Source: Sphingomonas sp. R647 (lineage in GTDB: Bacteria; Pseudomonadota; Alphaproteobacteria; Sphingomonadales; Sphingomonadaceae). Taken from it: a stretch of 64,000 bases of DNA. Location: NCBI RefSeq assembly GCF_020177055.1, contig NZ_JAIQXT010000004.1, positions 62,001 through 126,000 on the forward strand, read 5' to 3'. The notes under the pieces were generated by a model. That model was not told the origin of the DNA. It saw nothing but the letters and a program-made list of their open reading frames with translations, and made no database searches. Both the position numbers and the translations under genes were made by a program. This document shows positions 28,872 through 37,732 of the stretch, one piece after another; positions within the stretch are counted from its first letter, which is position 1, and the number at the start of each line of letters is the position of its first letter.

Positions 28872-28958
28872 TGAACCCCTTTCCAGACTATGCCATGCGG
28901 CAAGCGCGCCGCCCTGCCCCCATTGGCCCCCGCCTGGCAAGCGCAGCGCGGCTCCGCG

Positions 28959-30614
28959 TTACACCCTGTCCGGATAGACCGGGCGGATGTCGACCGGGAT
29001 TGCGGACATCGACGCGATCACGCGCTTCGCCGGATCATCGAGCACGGCCCATTCGGCCATGAACGCCTTGGTCCCGGCATAATCGCCATTATGCTGAAGC
29101 ACGATCATCTCGCGCAACAGGTCGCGCAGCGCCGCTTCGAACCTGGCATTGTCGATGCGGTAGCGGCCGGCGCTCTCGTCCCAGACGAACGCGCCCTTCG
29201 CTTTCATATAGCCATATTGCATCGCCGCGCCGCGCCCGTGTGCCTCCTCGACCCCGAAGCGCATCGAGCGGAAGGTGCCGGCGAGATAGGTGGCGAACAG
29301 CTGCGACTTCTCGGCGGCCGGAATCTCGCCCTTGTCCATCATGAACAGGATGTTCCACGCGCCCATGACATCGGCCTTGGCCTCTTCGATCGCCGATGCC
29401 TGATCCTTCAGCGCTTCGCTCACCGTCGTCTTCTTGCCCGCCACGGTGATCGTCCCCGGCCCCAGGCTGTGCGACAGTTCGTGGAACAGCGTGCCGAGCT
29501 GCATATACTTCTTCACCACCAGCTTCGACTGGTCGGGGACCAGCACCAGTGGCGCCATCGGCGCAAGGATGCGGTCATATTTCGCGCCGAGCACGTTCGA
29601 CAGGATCACCTTCTTCGCGCCCTTCGCCTCACGCACCCGCTCATCATTGGGCAGATTGAAGGCGATCGTCTGGACGCCGGGGACATTGTCGCCGCCGCCG
29701 CGGATCTGCTCCGCCACCGCGATCGGCGATTCAAAGCCGCGCTGGAAGTTCTTCAGCCCCTCTTCGACCGGAAGGTTCGCCTCCATGTCGCGCAGATAGC
29801 GCTTGTACTTGTCGAGCGCGGCGGACTCCCTGGGGTCCTTGAGCGTCACGAAGCTCTCGAATGCGGTCTTCTGGCCGTGGAGGCGATCGGTATAGACCTC
29901 ATACGGCCCGATCGCGACCTCGATCGGGGTATCCTTGAGGTCCATCCACGCCAGTTCCGACTCGTAATAATCGTCGGTCAGGAACGCCTTGGCGCGCAGC
30001 GACAGGAATTTCTTGAGGCTGGGATTGGTGGTGATCGCCGCCGCTTCGTTGAGCAGTCTTGCCGCCTTGGTCAGCTCGGGCTTGTAGGCGACCGAATAGG
30101 GGACCGCCTTCAGCTTCGCGCCGTCGCGCACCACAACCGTGTAGGGGCTGGTCAGCGCCGCCTTCTCCCCCGGATTGGCGGCGAGATAGGCGTCGAACGC
30201 CTCGCGCGTCAGATCGGTGGGGTAGAAGCCTGCCCCCTCGGGCATCGATCCGCTGCCCCAGAAGGCGCGCTTGTCGGCGAGTTCGTCCCACGGCCCGAAG
30301 TAACGGTCGACCATCTCGAGCTTCAGCGCATCGCCCTCCTTGGCGACCGCAGCGCGGGTTTCGCGCCAGTTCACTTCGCGCTGGGCGCGGTAGATGTCGG
30401 ACATGACGTTCGACGCCCGGATCAGCAGATTGACCACCTGCCGCTCCTCGGCGGTGAGAAAGCTGGTATCGGTCTGCATCTGGATGACCGCGAGCTTGGC
30501 CTTTTGCGCGGCGAGGTCATAGCCTTCGCCCTGTGCAACACTCTGATTGCCCTCGGGCGTGCCGCCACAAGCGGTGGTGGCGAGAAGCAGGGCGGCAAGC
30601 GCGAGTGTGCGCAT
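28959..30614 (-). CDS. M49-like zinc peptidase, predicted lipoprotein
   Basis: About 551 residues. A lipoprotein signal (LALAALLLATTACGG, cysteine at about 18) precedes a domain resembling dipeptidyl-peptidase III/M49: LFHELSHSLGPG holds the zinc histidines and EEAKADVMGAWN the third ligand. Classical M49 enzymes have HExxGH; here the spacing is HExxH, as in many bacterial 'Zn-dependent hydrolase' relatives. ATG 30614 follows GGAGTG. It probably trims oligopeptides in the periplasm or on the outer membrane; substrate unknown. It diverges from phoD. Confidence 0.82.
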   Translation of the reverse strand: MRTLALAALLLATTACGGTPEGNQSVAQGEGYDLAAQKAKLAVIQMQTDTSFLTAEERQVVNLLIRASNVMSDIYRAQREVNWRETRAAVAKEGDALKLEMVDRYFGPWDELADKRAFWGSGSMPEGAGFYPTDLTREAFDAYLAANPGEKAALTSPYTVVVRDGAKLKAVPYSVAYKPELTKAARLLNEAAAITTNPSLKKFLSLRAKAFLTDDYYESELAWMDLKDTPIEVAIGPYEVYTDRLHGQKTAFESFVTLKDPRESAALDKYKRYLRDMEANLPVEEGLKNFQRGFESPIAVAEQIRGGGDNVPGVQTIAFNLPNDERVREAKGAKKVILSNVLGAKYDRILAPMAPLVLVPDQSKLVVKKYMQLGTLFHELSHSLGPGTITVAGKKTTVSEALKDQASAIEEAKADVMGAWNILFMMDKGEIPAAEKSQLFATYLAGTFRSMRFGVEEAHGRGAAMQYGYMKAKGAFVWDESAGRYRIDNARFEAALRDLLREMIVLQHNGDYAGTKAFMAEWAVLDDPAKRVIASMSAIPVDIRPVYPDRV

Positions 30615-30667
30615 AGGGTCACTCCAGATGCGATCGGGTGGGTCAGGTCTAGCCCGGCGAAGATGAA

Positions 30668-30685
30668 CTGTCACGAACCGGACAT
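30668..30685 (+). promoter_or_regulatory. PHO box (PhoB-binding site) upstream of phoD
   Basis: CTGTCAC-GAAC-CGGACAT: two direct 7-nt half-sites with a 4-nt spacer. The first matches CTGTCAY fully and the second matches CTGTCAT at 5 of 7. It lies 40 bp before the phoD ATG on the same strand, where PhoB would bind at the -35 region. It implies induction by phosphate starvation. Confidence 0.65.
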
Positions 30686-30724
30686 GCGCGCGCGCCAAGG
30701 GGCGAACATCCAAGGGAGACCGCC

Positions 30725-32347
30725 ATGACGTTTCGCATCGACCGCCGCTCGCTCATCCTCACCGGCACTTTGGGCCTCGGCGCCTATGCGATCCCCGGCT
30801 TCGCCGCGCAGGGGCCGAACTGGATCGTCGATGGCTTCACCCACAATGTCGCGAGCGGGGAGCCGTCGGCGACGTCGATGCTGCTGTGGACGCGCTATGT
30901 CGCCAAGGGCGACTCCGCAAAGCTGCGGGTCGAGGTGTCGGCCAGCGCGGACTTCGCCAAGGTGATCGCGGGCGGTGAGGCGATCACCGGCCCGTGGCGC
31001 GACTGGACCAGCAAGATCACGGTGACCGGCCTGACCCCCGGCACGCGCTATTTCTACCGCTTCGTTGCTCCGGACGGGAGCTTCTCACCAGTCGGACGGA
31101 CCAAGACGCTGCCGCTGGGCAACGCCGCGCGCTTCGGCATCGCGGTCTTCTCATGCTCCAACCTGCCCTATGGCTATTTCAACGCCTATGGCCATGCCGC
31201 GGCGCGCGAGGACATCGATCTCGCCGTCCATCTCGGCGACTATATCTATGAATATCAGAAGGGCGGTTATGCCCCCGCCACCGGTGCAGTCGATGGGCGC
31301 TGGCCGCTGCCCGATGGCGAGATCATCCACCTCGCCGATTATCGCCTGCGCTATGCCAGCTATCGCGCCGACCCGGACCTTGCGGCGCTGCATGCCAGCA
31401 AGCCGATGATCGTCCAGTGGGATGACCATGAATCGACCAACGACAGCTGGGAAGGCGGCGCGCAGAACCACCAGCCGAACGAGGGCGAGTGGAGCATCCG
31501 CAAGGCAGCGGCCTTCCAGGCATGGCGCGAATGGATGCCGGTCTCCGACGAGCCGTGGAAAGCCTATGCGATCGGTTCGCTCGCCACCCTGTTCCGCACC
31601 GAAACCCGGGTGATCGGGCGCACCAAGCCGTATGAAGCCGCCGCGCTGATCGCCGCCCCCGATTCCGCCGCCGCCATCGCCGCGTTCCGCGACGGGCCGT
31701 GGCAAGACAAGGCAATGACGATGATGGGCTGGGAACAGGAAGCCTGGCTCGCCGCCGAAATGGCGCGATCGGTCAAGGCGGGGACGCGCTGGCAGATGGT
31801 CGGATTTGGCACGATTATGGGCAAGACCGTGACGCCGCGTCAGGCGACCGAGTGGATCTCCCCCGATGCGCCGGAGCGGGCGCAGCGTTACGTCAAGGCG
31901 GGGGTCGCGATGGCCGCCGCCGGGCTACCGATGAATTTCGACAATTGGGGCGGCTATCCCGCCGCCCGCGCGCGGTTTCTGTCATCGGCACAGGCGATGG
32001 ACGCCAACCTCGTCGTGCTCGCCGGGGACAGCCACAATGCCTGGGCCTATGATCTGGCACAGGACGGCAAGCCCGCCGGCGTCGAGTTCGCCGGCCATTC
32101 GGTCAGCTCACCCGGCTATGAAGGGTCGATCAAGGTCGATCCCAAGCTGGTCGCGCGGTCGCTGGTCGAGACCAATCCTGAGCTCAAATGGTGCGACACG
32201 TCGAACCGTGGTTACATGGCGGTGACCGTCACGCCCGACAGCGTTCGCAACGACTGGTTGTTCGTCGATACGGTGCTCAAGCCCAGCAAGACCGCACGGA
32301 TCGGGCACAGTGCGACGGTGGCACGGGGACGGAATGTGATGGCGTAG
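30725..32347 (+). CDS. phoD: Alkaline phosphatase D family phosphodiesterase/phosphatase
   Basis: A 540-residue PhoD protein with a twin-arginine-type leader (DRRSLILTGTLGLGAYAIPGFAA). An N-terminal Ig-like domain (FTHNVASGEPSATSMLLWTRY) is followed by the metallophosphatase core: FSCSNLPYGYFNAYGHAA, LAVHLGDYIYEY, VQWDDHESTND and LAGDSHNAWAYDL give the metal ligands. PhoD enzymes cut phosphodiesters and monoesters outside the cytoplasm using Ca2+ and Fe3+. A PHO box stands 40 bp upstream. A long palindrome follows the stop. Confidence 0.93.
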   Translation: MTFRIDRRSLILTGTLGLGAYAIPGFAAQGPNWIVDGFTHNVASGEPSATSMLLWTRYVAKGDSAKLRVEVSASADFAKVIAGGEAITGPWRDWTSKITVTGLTPGTRYFYRFVAPDGSFSPVGRTKTLPLGNAARFGIAVFSCSNLPYGYFNAYGHAAAREDIDLAVHLGDYIYEYQKGGYAPATGAVDGRWPLPDGEIIHLADYRLRYASYRADPDLAALHASKPMIVQWDDHESTNDSWEGGAQNHQPNEGEWSIRKAAAFQAWREWMPVSDEPWKAYAIGSLATLFRTETRVIGRTKPYEAAALIAAPDSAAAIAAFRDGPWQDKAMTMMGWEQEAWLAAEMARSVKAGTRWQMVGFGTIMGKTVTPRQATEWISPDAPERAQRYVKAGVAMAAAGLPMNFDNWGGYPAARARFLSSAQAMDANLVVLAGDSHNAWAYDLAQDGKPAGVEFAGHSVSSPGYEGSIKVDPKLVARSLVETNPELKWCDTSNRGYMAVTVTPDSVRNDWLFVDTVLKPSKTARIGHSATVARGRNVMA

Positions 32348-32357
32348 TGTCGTAGTG

Positions 32358-32458
32358 GCGGCACCGGCCCGCTCCCCCACCCGGCCACCCAACGCCAGTG
32401 TATTCTATGGGTGGCCGGGTGGGGGAGCGGGCCGGTGCCGCGTTCAGCGTAGCTGAAC
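32358..32458. repeat. Long palindromic element, copy 2
   Basis: The same 34-bp arms as the element at 23.3 kb (here 32358-32391 and 32408-32441) around a different 16-nt loop, followed by a perfect 7-bp hairpin GTTCAGC-GTA-GCTGAAC at 32442-32458. Read on the minus strand it lines up with copy 1 including the small hairpin. The loops share only the last few bases (TCTA). It sits between the converging phoD and pepN genes. Confidence 0.95.
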
Positions 32459-32476
32459 ACAAATCAAATCAGCCCC

Positions 32477-35089
32477 CTACCCCTCCAGGCTCTTGCTCAC
32501 CTGTTCGGTCATGTCCTTGCTCAGCCCCGGCTGGGCGAGGATGCGTTCCAGCTCGGCGCGCATCTTTGCCGCACGCACCGCGTCGAACCGGCGCCAGCGG
32601 CCGAGCGGGGGGACGAGCTTCGCCGCAGTTTGCGGGTTGAGCTTGTCGAGCGCGATCAACTGGTCGGCGACGAAGCGATAGCCGCCGCCATCGGCGCCAT
32701 GGAACGCGCGCTGGTTGACCGCGAAGGCGCCTACCAAAGCGCGCGCGCGATTGGGGTTGGCGAGGCTGAAATCGGGGTGCCGCGCCAGTTCCTGCACCGC
32801 CGCCAGCGTGTCCGGGCGGCTCGACAGCGCCTGGGTCTGGAACCATTTGTCGAGGACGAGCGCATTGTCGCTGTAGCGGTGGTAGAAGATGTCGAGCGCC
32901 GCGACGCGCCGCGCATCGGCGGTGTCCGACGCGATGTTGGCGAGCGCCATCAGCCCGCCCTGACGGTCAGTCATGTTATCGGCGCTCTCGAACTGCGCGA
33001 ACGCCAGCTCCGGCCCGTCCGCCGCGCCGCTGGCGTTGATATAGCCGAGCGCGACCGACTTGATCCGTCGCGCGCCCTTGCCCGCCGGGGAATATTCGAA
33101 GCGGTTGGCGCGGACGCCTTCATAGAGCGTGCGCCATTGCTGTTCGAGCGCGCGGCCAAGGTCGCGGCGCAGCGCCTCGCGCTTCTGGAAGATCAGCTCG
33201 GGATCGACCACCGCCAGCTGGTCGCCGATGAAGCTGTCCGAGGGCAGCAGCACCGCTTCGGCGACGAAGGCAGGGTCGAGCGCGGGATCGGCGAGCGTAT
33301 TCGCCACCGCCGCGATCACCGGGGCATGGTCGACATGGCCCTTGGTCACCGCGCCGACCAGCGTGTCGAGCATCAGCTGCTGCATCGCCTCATAGCGGGC
33401 GAAGGGATCGTCATCATGTGCCGACAGGAAGGCGAGATCGGCGGCGCTGCGGTTGGTGTCTACGATGACGGGGGCGGAGAAGCCGCGATTGACCGACAGG
33501 ACCGGGCGTTCGGTGACGCCGTCGAATACGATCCTCGCCTCGGGATCGCCGAGCATCACCAGCCGCTCATCGGCGATTGGCGCGGCGGTCTCGCTGCCGA
33601 ACAGCTTGATCCGCAGCGGGAGCAGCATCGCGTCCTTGCGCGACTGGCCCGGGGTGGGCGGCACGGTCTGGCGCAGCGTCAGCGTGGCGCGCGCGCCGTC
33701 CGCTTCATGCTCCAGCGTTGCCGAGATGCGCGGGGTGCCGGCCTGCGAATACCACAGGCGGAACTGGGTCAGGTCGACGCCGCTCGCCTCCTCCATGCAC
33801 GCGACGAAATCCTCGCAGGTCGCGGCGGTGCCATCGAACCGCTCGAAATACAGGTCGCTGCCGGCGCGAAACTTCTGCGGCCCGAGGATCGTGGCGATCA
33901 TGCGGATCACCTCCGCGCCCTTGTTGTAGATGGTCGCGGTGTAGAAGTTGCTGATCTCGATATAGTCATCCGGGCGGACGGGGTGCGCGAGCGGCCCGGC
34001 ATCCTCCGGGAATTGCGCGGCGCGCAGGCCGCGGACATCCTCGATCCGCTTGACCGCAGCCGAGCCCTGATCGGCCGAGAAACACTGGTCGCGATAGACG
34101 GTGAAGCCTTCCTTGAGGCTCAGCTGAAACCAGTCGCGACAGGTGACGCGGTTGCCCGACCAGTTGTGGAAATATTCGTGCGCGACCACCGCGGCGACCG
34201 CGTCATAGTCGTAATCGGTCGCGGTATCGGGGTCGGCGAGGATGTAGCGGCTGTTGAAGATGTTCAGCCCCTTATTCTCCATCGCGCCGAAGTTGAAATC
34301 ATCGACCGCGACGATGTTGAAAACGTCGAGGTCATATTCGCGGCCATATACGCGCTCGTCCCATGCCATGCTGAGCTTGAGCGCGTGGAGCGCGTGATCG
34401 GTCTTCGCCAGATCCTTCTCGCGGACCCAGATGCCAAGCTGAACGTCGCGTCCGCTGGCGGTGGTAAAAGTCGCGCGGTTGGCGGCGAGGTCGCCGGCGA
34501 CCAAAGCGAAGAGGTAGCTCGGCTTGGGGAAGGGATCGTGCCATTCGGCCCAATGCTTGCCGCCTTCGCCCTCGCCCGAAGCAACCGGATCGCCATTGGC
34601 GAGCAGCACGGGGTAGCGCGCCTTGTCGGCGGTCATCTTCACCCGGTAGCGCGACAGCACATCGGGCCGGTCGGGGAAGAAGGTGATGCGGCGGAAGCCC
34701 TCCGCCTCGCACTGGGTGCAGAGATTGCCGCCCGAGGCGTAGAGCCCCATCAGCTGGCTGTTGCGATCGGGGACGATCTCGACCTCGGTCTCGATCACAT
34801 GCGCGTCGCCGGACAGGTCGATCACCAGCGCGGAGCCATCCATCCGCCAAACGGCTTCACCGCCATCGACCCGCACGGCCAGTACGGTCAGCGCATCACC
34901 GTCGAGCCGCAACGGGCGATCATGCGCGCCGTTGCGCGTGACCGACAGGGTTGCGCGAACGCGAGTACCGCCCGGTGCCAGGTCGAAATCGAGCGCGATA
35001 TCGGGCACCAGCCAGTCGGGCTGGGCATAGTCCGCACGGCGGATCACGCGGGGTTGCAGGGCGGGCGTGGCGTCGAGAGCGTCGATCAT
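32477..35089 (-). CDS. pepN: Aminopeptidase N (M1 family)
   Basis: An 870-residue zinc aminopeptidase with the E. coli PepN layout. Substrate-anchoring GAMENKGLN and the zinc motif HEYFHNWSGNRVTCRDWFQLSLKEG (HExxH with Glu 18 residues on) are intact, and FYTATIYNKGAEVIRM follows. The C-terminal helical DUF3458 region extends to the end. It releases N-terminal residues from cytosolic peptides. ATG 35089 is preceded by AAGG; an in-frame upstream start would add 12 residues. It is divergent from the M28 peptidase gene. Confidence 0.96.
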   Translation of the reverse strand: MIDALDATPALQPRVIRRADYAQPDWLVPDIALDFDLAPGGTRVRATLSVTRNGAHDRPLRLDGDALTVLAVRVDGGEAVWRMDGSALVIDLSGDAHVIETEVEIVPDRNSQLMGLYASGGNLCTQCEAEGFRRITFFPDRPDVLSRYRVKMTADKARYPVLLANGDPVASGEGEGGKHWAEWHDPFPKPSYLFALVAGDLAANRATFTTASGRDVQLGIWVREKDLAKTDHALHALKLSMAWDERVYGREYDLDVFNIVAVDDFNFGAMENKGLNIFNSRYILADPDTATDYDYDAVAAVVAHEYFHNWSGNRVTCRDWFQLSLKEGFTVYRDQCFSADQGSAAVKRIEDVRGLRAAQFPEDAGPLAHPVRPDDYIEISNFYTATIYNKGAEVIRMIATILGPQKFRAGSDLYFERFDGTAATCEDFVACMEEASGVDLTQFRLWYSQAGTPRISATLEHEADGARATLTLRQTVPPTPGQSRKDAMLLPLRIKLFGSETAAPIADERLVMLGDPEARIVFDGVTERPVLSVNRGFSAPVIVDTNRSAADLAFLSAHDDDPFARYEAMQQLMLDTLVGAVTKGHVDHAPVIAAVANTLADPALDPAFVAEAVLLPSDSFIGDQLAVVDPELIFQKREALRRDLGRALEQQWRTLYEGVRANRFEYSPAGKGARRIKSVALGYINASGAADGPELAFAQFESADNMTDRQGGLMALANIASDTADARRVAALDIFYHRYSDNALVLDKWFQTQALSSRPDTLAAVQELARHPDFSLANPNRARALVGAFAVNQRAFHGADGGGYRFVADQLIALDKLNPQTAAKLVPPLGRWRRFDAVRAAKMRAELERILAQPGLSKDMTEQVSKSLEG

Positions 35090-35203
35090 GTCAGAGCCTT
35101 TACGCGCGAGCGCGCGATGCGGCACGCGAAGAAATTCGATTGCGGTGTATCGCCGGAATGCTACGCCTCACCCCATCTTTGGTTCAACCGGAAGTTCTCA
35201 GCC

Positions 35204-36883
35204 TTGTTCAAATCCCGCTTGCTGCGCTCGACGATCGCCTTCTCGCTGATCTCTTTGTCCCCCGCCGTATTCGCGCAGGACGCCAAGGCACCCGCCGACA
35301 CCACGGCTGAGGATAATGCCCGCGTCAACGCGCCACTCCCGCCCGCCGAGGCGGCGATGAAGGCGCATGTCATGTTCCTCGCCTCCAACGCGATGAAGGG
35401 CCGCGACGCGGGTTCGCCCGAATATGACATCGCCGCAGAGTATGTCGCGTCGCAATATTATGCGGCGGGGCTGCGTCCGGCTGGCGACAAGGGCAGCTAC
35501 CTCCAGGCCGTCCCGCTGCTGAGCTATCGCCCGGCGGACAAGGGCACGCTGACCGTGACGCGCGGTGGCACGCCGGTGACGCTGGAGTTCGGCAAGGATT
35601 ACATCCCCGGCGGCGATCCCGAAAAGTTGAGCACGCTGATCGATGCGGGCGTGGTGTTCGCCGGGTACGGCATCGTCGCGCCGCAGTATAAGCGCGACGA
35701 TTACAAGGGCGTCGATGTGAAGGGGAAGATCGTCGCGATCTTTGGCGGCGCCCCCGGCACCTTCGACGGCGAGGAACGCGCGCATTTCGGCAGCAACGCC
35801 AACAAGGCGGCGATCGCGGCGAGCAAGGGTGCGGCGGGCGTGATCCTGATCGAAACGCCGGGTTCGCGTCGCCCGTTCGCGCAGATGGTCGATTTCTGGA
35901 ACGAGTGGCGGATGACTTGGGCCGATGCGCAGGGCAATGGCCATCTCCCCGCCAAGGGGACGCCGACGCTGGCATCGCTGAGCACGGCGGGCGCGGCCAA
36001 GCTGTTTGGCAATGACAAGGGCTGGGCCGCAGCGACCAAGGCGGTTGCCGACGGCAAGCCCGTGCTCAAGTCCTTCGCGACGCGCGCAACGCTCGCCGCA
36101 GCGCTCAAGACCGAGCGCAAGATGGTGATGAGCTCCAACGTCGCCGGGATCATCCCGGGCAGCGACCCCGCGCTGAAGGACGAGGTGGTCGTGCTGACCG
36201 CGCATCTCGACCATGTCGGCGTCGGCCGCCCCGATGCGAAGGGCGACACCATCTATAACGGCGCGATGGACAATGCGATGGGCATCGCCTCGCTGATCGA
36301 GGAAGCCAAGCGCTTCCGCGATTCGGGCAAGGCGCCGCGCCGCTCGGTGATGTTCCTCGCGGTGACGGCGGAGGAAAAGGGGCTGATCGGAGCAGATTAC
36401 TTTGCGCACAACCCGACCGTGCCGAAGGACAAGATTGTCGCCAACGTCAATCTCGACATGCCGGTCATCACCTACAAGTTCGAGGATATGATTGCGTTCG
36501 GCGCGGCGCGTTCGACGCTGGGTGACATCGTCGCCCGCGCGACCGCCACGGTCGGCGTCGGCGTCGGTACCGACCCGATGCCGGAGCAGGGCTTCTTCGT
36601 CCGCTCCGACCATTATCGCTTCGTCCAGCAGGGCGTGCCGTCGGTGTTCCTGTGGCCGGGCATGGCAGGCGTGGGCCGTGAGGCGTTCGACCGTTTCCTG
36701 ACGACCCGCTACCACCGCGCATCGGACGAAATCACCAACCCCGAAATCCTGTGGGATCAGGGCGTCCGCTTCATCGAGGCGAATTACGTGATCGCACGCG
36801 AAATCGCCGATGCAGATGCGCGTCCGGCTTGGAAGAAGGGCGATTTCTTCGGAACATTGTACAACGGATATGGCGCGAAGTGA
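35204..36883 (+). CDS. Secreted M28 family metallopeptidase with PA domain
   Basis: About 559 residues. Starting at TTG 35204 gives a classic signal peptide (FKSRLLRSTIAFSLISLSPAVFAQD) and a GGAAG ribosome site 10 nt upstream; an in-frame ATG at 35117 would bury this signal behind 29 extra residues. A PA insert (about 130-290) precedes the M28 core with LTAHLDHVGVG, NGAMDNAMG, VTAEEKGLIGADYF and FVRSDHYRF, which supply two zinc sites. It probably acts as an aminopeptidase in the periplasm or medium. Confidence 0.88.
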   Translation: MFKSRLLRSTIAFSLISLSPAVFAQDAKAPADTTAEDNARVNAPLPPAEAAMKAHVMFLASNAMKGRDAGSPEYDIAAEYVASQYYAAGLRPAGDKGSYLQAVPLLSYRPADKGTLTVTRGGTPVTLEFGKDYIPGGDPEKLSTLIDAGVVFAGYGIVAPQYKRDDYKGVDVKGKIVAIFGGAPGTFDGEERAHFGSNANKAAIAASKGAAGVILIETPGSRRPFAQMVDFWNEWRMTWADAQGNGHLPAKGTPTLASLSTAGAAKLFGNDKGWAAATKAVADGKPVLKSFATRATLAAALKTERKMVMSSNVAGIIPGSDPALKDEVVVLTAHLDHVGVGRPDAKGDTIYNGAMDNAMGIASLIEEAKRFRDSGKAPRRSVMFLAVTAEEKGLIGADYFAHNPTVPKDKIVANVNLDMPVITYKFEDMIAFGAARSTLGDIVARATATVGVGVGTDPMPEQGFFVRSDHYRFVQQGVPSVFLWPGMAGVGREAFDRFLTTRYHRASDEITNPEILWDQGVRFIEANYVIAREIADADARPAWKKGDFFGTLYNGYGAK

Positions 36884-36907
36884 GCTGAACCGGATCGGGG
36901 AGGCGCG

Positions 36908-37732
36908 ATGCGCCTCCTGATCTTTGGCCTCGGTTACAGCGCGCGGCATGTCGCCGCGGCGCTGCCCGCCGCGCGCGTCATGGCGACGGGAAGCGCAGGC
37001 AACCTCGCCTTTGACGAGTCCGACCGGGTGCGGTTCGAGATCGCACAGGCGACGCATATCCTCTCCTCGGTGCCGCCGGGTGAGGCCGATCCCGTGCTGG
37101 CGACCTATGGCGCAGCGCTGGCGGATAGCGGAGCGTGGCTCGGCTATCTGTCCTCGACCGGGGTCTATGGCGACGCGCAGGGTGGCTGGGTGGATGAGAG
37201 CGCGCCGACAGGGACCGGGCGACGCACTGCGCGCACGGCGGCGGATGCAGCGTGGCTGGACCTGGGCGCGCGGCTGTTCCGCCTGCCCGGCATCTACGGC
37301 CCGGGCCGCTCGCCGCTCGACCGCATCCGCGCAGGCGAGGCGCGGCGGATCGACGTGCCGGGACAGGTGTTCAGCCGCATCCATGTCACCGACCTCGCCG
37401 CCGGGGTCATCGCGGCGTTCGACGCGCCGCCGGGGGCCTATAACCTGTCGGATGACGCGCCCGCGCCGCAGTCGGACGTGATCGCGTTCGGATGCCGCGT
37501 GCTGGGACTACCCGTCCCGCCGCTCGTTCCGCTGGCTGAGGCGCAGCTGTCCCCGCAGGCGCGCGCATTTTATGCCGAGAACCGCCGGGTCGCGAACGGC
37601 AAGGCGAAGCGCGTGCTGAACTGGTCGCCGCGCTTTCCCGATTATCGTGCCGGCCTGCGCGCCTTGAGCGCCATGACCAGCCCGACCCCCGCCAGCGCCG
37701 CCCCCGCCCCTGCGAGGAGCGACCAGCGATAG
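36908..37732 (+). CDS. NAD(P)-dependent epimerase-like protein (YeeZ type)
   Basis: A 274-residue Rossmann protein. The N-terminus LLIFGLGYSARHVAAAL is a GxGxxxR nucleotide motif and YLSSTGVYGDAQGGWVDES resembles the active-site strand of extended SDRs, here with ST-x3-Y. The family is often annotated as SDR or NAD-dependent epimerase with unknown substrate. Good ribosome site (GGGGAGGCG). Its last 30 codons lie opposite the end of the EamA transporter gene, and that Ala/Pro/Ser-rich tail is beyond the usual domain. Confidence 0.82.
   Translation: MRLLIFGLGYSARHVAAALPAARVMATGSAGNLAFDESDRVRFEIAQATHILSSVPPGEADPVLATYGAALADSGAWLGYLSSTGVYGDAQGGWVDESAPTGTGRRTARTAADAAWLDLGARLFRLPGIYGPGRSPLDRIRAGEARRIDVPGQVFSRIHVTDLAAGVIAAFDAPPGAYNLSDDAPAPQSDVIAFGCRVLGLPVPPLVPLAEAQLSPQARAFYAENRRVANGKAKRVLNWSPRFPDYRAGLRALSAMTSPTPASAAPAPARSDQR

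Noticed and set aside
35117..35203. ATG 35117 as start of the M28 peptidase
   Set aside because: It would place 29 unrelated residues before a clear signal peptide; TTG 35204 has a better-placed ribosome site.
32630..36883. 1417-codon plus-strand open frame running through the pepN region into the M28 gene
   Set aside because: The first 850 codons are antisense to pepN and look like shadow sequence; the real M28 gene begins with a signal peptide at 35204.
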